A DNA stretch of 64,000 bases from JOPF136 sp035517515. Its GTDB lineage: Bacteria; Acidobacteriota; Terriglobia; Acidiferrales; UBA7541. Every line of letters starts with the position of its first letter. Positions within the stretch are counted from its first letter, which is position 1. The stretch is from positions 62,001 through 126,000 of the forward strand of contig DATIYQ010000181.1 of assembly GCA_035517515.1 (NCBI GenBank), given 5' to 3'. Below the pieces are notes generated by a model. The model saw nothing but the letters and a program-made list of their open reading frames with translations. It did not search any database and had not been told where the DNA came from. Positions 57,701-64,000 of the stretch are shown in pieces. The translations under genes and the position numbers were made by a program.

Positions 57701-58168
57701 CTACGCTGCCGTTCCCCGCGACTGCTTGCGTCCTTGTTCCATCTCGTTAATTTTATCGATCCGCCGCTGGTGCCGCCCGCCCTTGAAGGCCGCAGCCAGA
57801 AACGCCCGGACGATTTCCACCGCCTGTGTGCCATCCACCAGCCGTCCTCCAATGGCCAGCACATTGGCGTCATTGTGCTCTCGCGCGGAACGCGCCGTGA
57901 TCAGGTCGTTCACCACCGCGGCGCGGATGCCGCCCACCTTGTTGGCGGCGATGGCCATTCCGATTCCGGAGCCGCAGGAGAGAATCCCCAGGTCCGCTTC
58001 GCCGCCGGCCACGGTTTCGGCCACCTTTTTGGCGTAATCGGGATAGTCCACCGACTCTTCCGACCAGGTGCCCGCGTCGGTGACGGTGTGTCCGGCGCCT
58101 TCCAGAAAGGCCTTGATGGCTTCCTTGACGTGCAGCCCCGCGTGGTCCGCCCCCACCGCTATGCGCAT
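57701..58168 (-). CDS. rpiB: Ribose-5-phosphate isomerase B
   Basis: 155 aa from ATG 58168, preceded by GAGGAGG; upstream in-frame codons to 58291 are not conserved. RpiB/LacAB fold: MRIAVGADHAGLHVKEAIKA, DYPDYAKKVAETVAGG, catalytic Cys in ILSCGSGIGMAIAANKVGGI, NDLITARSAREHNDANVLAI. Interconverts ribose-5-P and ribulose-5-P. First gene of an rpiB-glyA-glycosyltransferase unit; rpiB-glyA adjacency is common in bacteria. Confidence 0.95.
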   Translation of the reverse strand: MRIAVGADHAGLHVKEAIKAFLEGAGHTVTDAGTWSEESVDYPDYAKKVAETVAGGEADLGILSCGSGIGMAIAANKVGGIRAAVVNDLITARSAREHNDANVLAIGGRLVDGTQAVEIVRAFLAAAFKGGRHQRRIDKINEMEQGRKQSRGTAA

Positions 58169-58335
58169 GGAATGCGCCTCCTCGGGACTGGGCTCCCTCT
58201 TCGGAATTCTAGGCGCGGCGCGAGGGGTTTGCAATCCCGCGGGAGGGCTGCGTCCGCGAAGTTGGAACGCGCTCCGATTCCGGAACGGCATGTGCGGGCC
58301 TCAAAATCCGCCGGGCGTGCTGTCCTGCGAATGCG

Positions 58336-58364
58336 TTGACAACCGAACGCACGTTCCATAGGCT
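58336..58364 (+). promoter_or_regulatory. proS promoter
   Basis: TTGACA (58336-58341), 17-bp spacer, TAGGCT (58359-58364); predicted start ~58371, about 30 bp before proS. The rest of the 233-bp rpiB/proS divergent gap shows no other clear element. Confidence 0.6.
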
Positions 58365-58401
58365 CAATGGTTTCACCCGGTAATGCGGTTGCCCGCAGAG
58401 G

Positions 58402-59853
58402 ATGAGCGAGCGCATGGCGGAACAGAAGCTGCCCACACGGGCCGAGGATTTTTCCGAGTGGTACAACCAGGTGGTGCTGCGCGCGGAGATGGCGGATTAC
58501 GCCCCCGTGCGCGGCTGCATGATCGTGCGCCCCTACGGCTGGGCGCTCTGGGAGAACATTACCGCGGCGCTCGACCGCCGCTTCAAGGCCACCGGCCACC
58601 AGAACGCGGCCTTTCCCCTGCTCATCCCCCGCAGCTTCATTGACAAGGAAAAGTCCCACGTTGCCGGCTTCGCTCCGGAGCTGGCGGTGGTCACGCACGG
58701 TGGCGGAGAGGAACTCGCCGAGCCGCTGGTGATCCGCCCCACCTCGGAAACCATCATCGGCCACGCCTACGCAAAGTGGATCCAGTCGTATCGCGACCTG
58801 CCGGTGCTGATCAACCTGTGGAACAGCGTGGTCCGTTGGGAGCTGCGCACCAAACTCTTCCTCCGCACGCTCGAATTCTTCTGGCAGGAGGGCCACACCG
58901 CCCATGCCACCGCCGAAGAGGCCCAGGCGGAGACCATGCAGATGCTCGACGTGTACACGGATTTCGCGGTCAACGAAGCCGCCCTGCCGGTGATCCCCGG
59001 CCGCAAGTCCGCCGCAGAGCGCTTTGCCGGCGCAGACCAGACTTATTCCATCGAAGCCATGATGGGCGACAGGAAAGCCCTGCAGTCCGCCACCTCGCAC
59101 AATCTGGGCCAGAATTTCGCGAAGGCCTTCGAGATTCGCTACCTGGACCAGGGCGGCCAGTTGCAGCATTGCTGGACAACCTCCTGGGGCCTTTCCACGC
59201 GCGTGGTCGGCGCCATCATCATGGTGCACGGCGACGATCAGGGGCTGATCTTTCCGCCGCGCCTGGCGCCCTACCAGGTGGTGATTGTCCCTATCTTCAA
59301 GAACGATGAGGAGAAGGCCCAGGTGATGGCCGCCGCCCAGGCCGTGCGCGCGGAGCTTTCCGCGGCGGACCTGCGCGTGACCCTGGACCCGCGGGAAGGC
59401 GTCACTCCCGGCTTCAAATTCAACGACTGGGAGATGCGCGGCGTTCCCCTGCGCATCGAGATTGGCCCCAAAGACGTGGCCAAGAACAGCGTGGCACTGG
59501 CGCGGCGGGACCGTCCCGGCCGGGAAGGGAAGTCCTTCGTGCCCCGCGAGGGACTGCCCGCGGCCGTGCGCGAATTACTCGCCGCCATCCAGAAGGCCCT
59601 GTACGACCGCGCGCTTGAGTTTCGGCGGGCCAACACCCGTGACCCGAAGAACTACGAGGAGTTCCGCGCCGCTGTGGAAGATGGCTTTGCCTTTTCCTTC
59701 TGGTGCGGCTCGGCGGAGTGCGAGGCCCGGGTCAAGGAAGAGACCAAAGCCACCATCCGCAACATCCCCCTGGAGCAGCCGGGAGGCTCGGGGGCGTGCA
59801 TCGTGTGCGGGAACCCATCGAAGGAGCGAGCCATCTTCGGCCGCGCCTATTAG
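58402..59853 (+). CDS. proS: Prolyl-tRNA synthetase, archaeal/eukaryotic-type (ProS type 3)
   Basis: 483 aa from ATG 58402; ATG 58414 is possible. Short form without the ~180-residue editing insertion of E. coli-type ProRS. Class II motifs: PVRGCMIVRPYGWALWENI (motif 1 region), VIRPTSETIIGHAYAKWIQS, VVRWELRTKLFLRTLEFFWQ then EGHTAHA (motif 2), and SWGLSTRVVGAIIMVHGDDQ (motif 3). C-terminal zinc-like domain FWCGSAECEARVKEE ... CIVCGNPSKERAIFGRAY, typical of the archaeal type. Charges tRNA-Pro. Confidence 0.96.
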   Translation: MSERMAEQKLPTRAEDFSEWYNQVVLRAEMADYAPVRGCMIVRPYGWALWENITAALDRRFKATGHQNAAFPLLIPRSFIDKEKSHVAGFAPELAVVTHGGGEELAEPLVIRPTSETIIGHAYAKWIQSYRDLPVLINLWNSVVRWELRTKLFLRTLEFFWQEGHTAHATAEEAQAETMQMLDVYTDFAVNEAALPVIPGRKSAAERFAGADQTYSIEAMMGDRKALQSATSHNLGQNFAKAFEIRYLDQGGQLQHCWTTSWGLSTRVVGAIIMVHGDDQGLIFPPRLAPYQVVIVPIFKNDEEKAQVMAAAQAVRAELSAADLRVTLDPREGVTPGFKFNDWEMRGVPLRIEIGPKDVAKNSVALARRDRPGREGKSFVPREGLPAAVRELLAAIQKALYDRALEFRRANTRDPKNYEEFRAAVEDGFAFSFWCGSAECEARVKEETKATIRNIPLEQPGGSGACIVCGNPSKERAIFGRAY

Positions 59854-60030
59854 CCCGCAGAGACGTCCCGGAAAGGTCTTTTCGTCCTGGCAGTTACGCA
59901 TCCGCAACGCACTCCCCGTGGCTTGCTCGACAGCCCGGGGCCCCGGTGCTAGCATCGCCTCGATTTCGCTCGCGCAGGATTGCAGCCGGCAATCTGTCAG
60001 GGGGGGCGCGCGGCGCAGGGGACGATTGCG

Positions 60031-60441
60031 TTGAGCCACACACTACAGTTGCCTCCAGGAATCGTTCGGGCACGGGACCGCAACCGCGCCCAACACGGCG
60101 AGGGCAACATCAAGTTCCTGATCGTCCTGGTCATCCTGGGAGCAGTGGGCTATGTCTGCTTCAAGCTGGTTCCTCCCTACGTCAATAACTACCAGTTGCA
60201 GGACACCTGCGACGCGGAATCGCGCCTGTTTGCCGCGCATCAGAAAACCGACGACCGCGTCCGCCAGGCCATTAACGCGGAGTTGCAGGGGCTGGGACTC
60301 AGCGTGCCGCGCGAGGCCATCCACGTCGAGACCATGGGGCGCCGGGTTCGCGTTGCCGTGGACTACACCGTGGTGGTCAACGTTTTCGGCGTGGACGTGA
60401 ACCTCGAATTCCATCCCTCGGGTGAAAGCCCCATCATCTGA
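60031..60441 (+). CDS. DUF4845-like single-pass membrane protein
   Basis: 136 aa from TTG 60031, with AGGGGA ~8 nt upstream; the open frame goes up to 59980. N-terminal basic stretch, GEGNIKFLIVLVILGAVGYV membrane helix (~27-47) then KLVPPYVNNYQLQD and a soluble domain ending VDYTVVVNVFGVDVNLEFHP. The layout (short N-terminus, LVPxY after the helix, YEV-type beta strands near the end) resembles DUF4845, a pilin-like family of unknown function. Located between proS and the PBP gene. Confidence 0.6.
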   Translation: MSHTLQLPPGIVRARDRNRAQHGEGNIKFLIVLVILGAVGYVCFKLVPPYVNNYQLQDTCDAESRLFAAHQKTDDRVRQAINAELQGLGLSVPREAIHVETMGRRVRVAVDYTVVVNVFGVDVNLEFHPSGESPII

Positions 60442-60547
60442 GTCCTTCGCGGTACAATATGTTTGATCCAGGCGCCGAACCAGTCCGGCGCGGTTTCCGC
60501 CGGGCCCAGCCATCGCATCCAACCCGGTTGAAGGGGGAACCATTCCG

Positions 60548-63127
60548 TTGCGTTTCCGCCTCTCACGAGGCTTCTGGACGTCGCGATTCGGCATAGGCCT
60601 GCTGGTCTGTGCGGTGCTCTTCCTGCTCGCCGGGGCCGCGGTGTTTGCCTGGTACTACGTGGACTATTCGCGCATGATTGATGCGCGGCTTTCCGGCGAA
60701 GTCTTCGGCAATACCTCCCAGGTCTATTCCGCCCCGCGCACGCTCACCGAGGGCGAGCCATTCACGGAAAGTGAACTTCAAGCCGAATTGGCGCGCGCAG
60801 GCTATTTCGACCGCCCGCAGGAAGGGGCGCGCGGGGAGTTCACCGCCGCGCGCGGCTCCCTGTCCATCCATCCCGGGCCGCAATCCTACTTCAGTGGCGG
60901 CAATGCACTGCGCGTGGATTTCTCCGCGGGCAGGATCGAGCGCATTACTACCCTGGCCAACGGCGCGCAGGTGGCCTCCGCGCAGATCGAGCCGGAACTG
61001 ATCACCAATCTGTTCGACACCGCGCGGGAAAAGCGCCGTGTGGTGCGCATGGAGCAGCTCCCCAAGGTGCTGGTGGATGCGGTGCTGGCCGCAGAGGACA
61101 AGCGCTTCTTCGAGCATCCGGGCTTCGATCCGGTGCGCGTGCTCGGCGCGGCTTGGGCCGACCTGCGCCACCGCAACGTGGGTCAGGGCGCCAGCACCCT
61201 GACCATGCAGGTAGCGCGCAGCTTTTTCTTCTCCACCGAGCGCACCTGGCGCCGGAAAGTGGCCGAAACTCTGGTGGCCTTTCAGCTGGAACAGCGCTTC
61301 TCCAAGCAGCAGATTTTTGAGCTCTATGCGAACGAGATCTACCTGGGTAACCGCGGCAGTTTTGCCATCCGCGGTTTTGGCGAGGGGGCCCAGGCTTATT
61401 TCGGCAAAGACGTGCACGACCTGACCCTCGCCGAGGCCGCGTTCCTTGCGGGAATTATCCGCGCTCCCAACCGCTATTCCTCCGCGGATAGCCGCCCGGA
61501 CCGCGCCGCAGAGGCGCGCGACCGCGTGCTCGCCCAGATGGTGGAAGACGGCATGATTACCGCCGAGCAGCAGTCCCAGGCCCAGCGCGTTCCCCTGCGG
61601 CTGGCCCGCGGAGGCATCGAGACCTCTTCCGCTCCCTATTTTGTGGATATGGTCAAGGATCACCTGCTCGCGCAGATCTCCGAGGCGGACCTGACGTCGC
61701 AGAGCTATCGCGTTTACACCTCGCTGGACCCGCGCCTCGAGCGTGCCGCCGTGGAGGCCGTCAGCGTGGGGATCAAAGAAGTGGACGCCCAACTGCTGCG
61801 CAAGTACGAGCGCTGGCGCAAGGAGAATCAGAAGAAGGGCACTTCCGAATCCGTGCCCCACGCCCAGGTGGCGCTGGTCGCTCTGGACCCGCGCACCGGA
61901 GAAGTGCGCGCCCTGGTGGGTGGACGCGACTACGGCGCCAGCCAGCTCAACCGCGCGCTGGCCCGCCGCCAGCCGGGCTCCGCCTTCAAGCCGTTCGTCT
62001 ATCTGGCGGCCTTCTCCAATGATGTGGACGGCATCGAGCCCGAACTCACCCCGCTCTCCACGGTTGTGGATGAGCCCACCACCTTCGAATTCGACGGGAA
62101 CGAATATGCCCCGGACAATTTTGGCGAGAAATTTTACGGCACGGTCACCCTTCGCGATGCGCTCACCCATTCGCTCAATGTGGCCACGGTGCGGGTGGCG
62201 GAAATGGTGGGCTACCAGCGCGTAGTGGAGGTGGCCCGGCAGGCCGGGCTCGATCCCCACATCCAGCCCACTCCAGCCATGGCCCTCGGCGCTTACGAAA
62301 TGACTCCCCTGGACGTGGCCGCGGCCTACACGATTTTTGCGGATGACGGTGTGCGTGCCGAGCCTCTGTTCATTCGCGCCCTGCGCGACGCGGGCGGTAA
62401 CTGGCTGGAGCGAGACGAGCCCCGCACGCGCCAGGCCGTGGACCCGCGCGCCGCCTACATCGTCACCAACATTCTTCAGGACGTGATCAATCACGGCACC
62501 GGATATCCTGTCCGCGCCCGGGGGTTCACCGCTCCGGCCGCGGGAAAGACCGGCACCTCCCACGACGGCTGGTTTGCCGGATTCACCTCCAACCTGATCT
62601 GCGTGGTCTGGGTGGGATTTGACGACAACCGCGAGCTGGGCCTCGCCGGAGGAAACTCCGCCGCGCCCATCTGGGCGGAGTTTATGAAGCGCGCCATTGC
62701 GCTGCCCGATTACGCGCAGGTGCGCGATTTCGCGCCGCCGCCAGGCGTGACCCTGCTGGCGATTGACCCGGAGACGCTCGAACGCGCCACTCCGCTTTGC
62801 CCCGTTACCCGCGCGGAAGCCTTTCTGGCGGGCTCCGAGCCCGCGCAATACTGCCAGCGGCACGGCGGGCTGGAAGCCGTTCTCGCCGCGCCGCCGGGCT
62901 GGGCCCCTGCAGGCATCCCCGCTGGAGCCGCGCCGGATGCGGATCCCGTCAGCGCGGTTCCGCTCACTCCGCGACCCTCGCCCGTGGCACGCCACTCCCA
63001 GCAGCGCACTCCTGCTCCGGCCACCCCGGGCACTACACAGCAGGCGCAACCGAAAAAAAAGGGTTTCTGGGAGAAGATTTTTGGTATCTTTGGGGGCAAG
63101 AAAAAGCAGGACCAGCCTCCTAACTAA
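60548..63127 (+). CDS. Class A penicillin-binding protein (PBP1-type, bifunctional)
   Basis: 859 aa from TTG 60548, AGGGGGA 9 nt upstream. Membrane helix ~15-38; a UB2H/PBP1B-like segment ~58-95 (TSQVYSAPRTLTEGEPFTES). GT51 glycosyltransferase with Glu183 in AAEDKRFFEHPG, GQGASTLTMQVARSFFF, LYANEIYLGNRGSFAIRGFG. Transpeptidase with Ser478-x-x-Lys481 (QPGSAFKPF), SLN motif in LTHSLNVATV, Lys667 in KTGTSHDGWFAGF. Pro/Ala-rich C-terminal tail ending in a lysine-rich KKKGFWEKIFGIFGGKKKQD. Polymerises and crosslinks peptidoglycan. The UB2H-like region favours PBP1B over PBP1A. TACAAT at 60453-60458 may be its -10. Confidence 0.95.
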   Translation: MRFRLSRGFWTSRFGIGLLVCAVLFLLAGAAVFAWYYVDYSRMIDARLSGEVFGNTSQVYSAPRTLTEGEPFTESELQAELARAGYFDRPQEGARGEFTAARGSLSIHPGPQSYFSGGNALRVDFSAGRIERITTLANGAQVASAQIEPELITNLFDTAREKRRVVRMEQLPKVLVDAVLAAEDKRFFEHPGFDPVRVLGAAWADLRHRNVGQGASTLTMQVARSFFFSTERTWRRKVAETLVAFQLEQRFSKQQIFELYANEIYLGNRGSFAIRGFGEGAQAYFGKDVHDLTLAEAAFLAGIIRAPNRYSSADSRPDRAAEARDRVLAQMVEDGMITAEQQSQAQRVPLRLARGGIETSSAPYFVDMVKDHLLAQISEADLTSQSYRVYTSLDPRLERAAVEAVSVGIKEVDAQLLRKYERWRKENQKKGTSESVPHAQVALVALDPRTGEVRALVGGRDYGASQLNRALARRQPGSAFKPFVYLAAFSNDVDGIEPELTPLSTVVDEPTTFEFDGNEYAPDNFGEKFYGTVTLRDALTHSLNVATVRVAEMVGYQRVVEVARQAGLDPHIQPTPAMALGAYEMTPLDVAAAYTIFADDGVRAEPLFIRALRDAGGNWLERDEPRTRQAVDPRAAYIVTNILQDVINHGTGYPVRARGFTAPAAGKTGTSHDGWFAGFTSNLICVVWVGFDDNRELGLAGGNSAAPIWAEFMKRAIALPDYAQVRDFAPPPGVTLLAIDPETLERATPLCPVTRAEAFLAGSEPAQYCQRHGGLEAVLAAPPGWAPAGIPAGAAPDADPVSAVPLTPRPSPVARHSQQRTPAPATPGTTQQAQPKKKGFWEKIFGIFGGKKKQDQPPN

Positions 63128-63186
63128 ACCGTGCCGGGTGAGTGCGGTGGAATCGAAGGCCAGAGGCTGGCGCGGGGGGTGACACC

Positions 63187-63963
63187 ATGAAACACTTCGT
63201 GCGCTGGGGCGCCATTCTGACGCTGGCCCTGGTGGCCGGCCCGCCTGCTCCCGCCCAACAGACCGCGCCTCCAGTCGGCTCCATTCAGAAAATGCTGGCC
63301 GTGGACCAGCTCTTTGAGCAGAAGGAATACGAAGACGCCATCGTCGGCTACAAAGCGCTACTCGCCGATGACCCCCGCAACCCGCAATTGATGAACCGTA
63401 TCGGCATCGCTTACGAGGCGCTCCACAATTTGCCGGAAGCCAGGCACTACTACGAGCGCGCCCTCAAGGCGGACCCCAACTATTCCGCTGCTGTCAATAA
63501 TCTGGGCTCCCTGGAATACAACAATAAAAACTTCGGGAAAGCCGCGCGCGATTACCGCCGGGCCATCCGGATGGATCCCACTGTCGCCAGCTATTACAGC
63601 AACCTGGCCTATACCTGTCTCGCCCGGAAAAAGTACCAGGAGATGGTTGCGGCCTTCATTTCCGCGCTGCAACTCGATCCCGGCATACTGGACCAGCACA
63701 ACCGCAGCGGCAGTGTAATCGTCGAGCGCGGGGTGGAGGACCATGCCACTTTCTACTTCTACCTGGCCAAGACTTACGGCCAGATGGGCGATGCGGACCG
63801 CTGCGTGGGCTTCCTGAAAAAGGCTCGCGACGAAAAATTCAAGGACATCCTCTCGGTTCGCACCGATCCGGCATTCGCTCCGGTCCGATCCAAACCCGTC
63901 ATGAAGGATTTTCTCGATAGCCTCAACCCGGCTTCGGTGGACCGGCCCACCTCGTCCGCCTGA
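63187..63963 (+). CDS. Secreted TPR-repeat protein
   Basis: 258 aa from ATG 63187 (GGGGGGTGA upstream). Signal peptide MKHFVRWGAILTLALVAG to PPAPAQQ. TPR repeats ~45-185: QLFEQKEYEDAIVGYKALLA, PQLMNRIGIAYEALHNLPEA, YSAAVNNLGSLEYNNKNFGK, ASYYSNLAYTCLARKKYQEM, later ATFYFYLAKTYGQMGDADRC. Ends FAPVRSKPVMKDFLDSL. A periplasmic interaction scaffold with no assigned partner; 59 bp after the PBP gene and possibly co-transcribed. Bases 63964-64000 hold nothing recognisable. Confidence 0.8.
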   Translation: MKHFVRWGAILTLALVAGPPAPAQQTAPPVGSIQKMLAVDQLFEQKEYEDAIVGYKALLADDPRNPQLMNRIGIAYEALHNLPEARHYYERALKADPNYSAAVNNLGSLEYNNKNFGKAARDYRRAIRMDPTVASYYSNLAYTCLARKKYQEMVAAFISALQLDPGILDQHNRSGSVIVERGVEDHATFYFYLAKTYGQMGDADRCVGFLKKARDEKFKDILSVRTDPAFAPVRSKPVMKDFLDSLNPASVDRPTSSA

Positions 63964-64000
63964 CCGGCGCCGCGAGCTTCCATCCCGCCCCAGTCGTGCG

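Noticed and set aside
60563..63049. 828-codon open frame on the minus strand opposite the class A PBP gene
   Set aside because: It mirrors the PBP gene in a high-GC genome; its translation is Arg/Gly/His-rich without domains, while the plus strand has all PBP motifs.

Overview
The window is a high-GC bacterial chromosome segment that fits the phylum Acidobacteriota. The main pointers are three tandem membrane-anchored Ser/Thr kinases carrying TolB-like/TPR or PD40 sensor regions, a secreted kumamolisin-type protease beside a PEP-CTERM protein, an ECF sigma / zinc anti-sigma / DUF3106 operon, and a DAP-type dcw cluster. The phylum is inferred from gene content; class or genus cannot be read from the sequence. 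No transposase, integrase, CRISPR array, phage gene or rRNA was seen. One tRNA gene (Val, CAC) is present.

Layout. 1-2.9 kb (+): end of a respiratory formate dehydrogenase operon, a catalytic subunit C-terminus followed by an unusual iron-sulfur/NrfD fusion. 2.95-12.1 kb (-): a long co-directional block, moxR, DUF58, mutY, tgpA, rimO, yacG, pgpA and an NHL-propeller gene. 12.1-17 kb (mostly +): tRNA-Val with its own promoter, a DUF4149 membrane protein, a YprB-type RNase H-fold protein, a secreted TonB-like protein (-), and a translationally coupled acyl-CoA ligase / ketopantoate-reductase-like pair. 17-27 kb (-): a TauE-type permease and the three kinases. 27-35.3 kb (+): YchF-like P-loop NTPase, ZIP transporter, sigma/anti-sigma/DUF3106 operon, kumamolisin protease, PEP-CTERM protein. 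35.6-54 kb (+): an almost complete dcw cluster, mraZ-rsmH-ftsL-ftsI-murE-murF-mraY-murD-ftsW-murG-murC-murB-ftsQ-ftsA-ftsZ. 54-64 kb: small membrane protein, JAMM protease, rpiB-glyA-glycosyltransferase operon (-), archaeal/eukaryotic-type proS, a DUF4845-like protein, a class A PBP and a TPR protein.

How the genes work together. The dcw block makes UDP-MurNAc-pentapeptide (murC/D/E/F with murB; a DNPR motif in MurE indicates meso-DAP), builds lipid II (mraY, murG) and runs septation (ftsZ/A/Q/L/W/I). It has a readable control region: TTGACA-16-TACAAT, four 10-bp-phased MraZ-type boxes, a palindrome centred on the -10 hexamer and a DnaA-box-like 9-mer. ddl is absent from the cluster. The PBP at 60.5 kb adds glycan polymerisation.

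The most noteworthy observations are: (i) the formate dehydrogenase beta/NrfD fusion whose first membrane hairpin is duplicated at exactly 100-residue spacing; (ii) a family of short GC-rich dispersed repeats, five copies at four intergenic sites, one pair inverted into a 19-bp-arm hairpin; (iii) a Cys-rich four-unit repeat inserted inside the catalytic domain of the S53 protease; (iv) the kinase array with a common kinase module and interchangeable output/sensor modules; (v) the mraZ control region.
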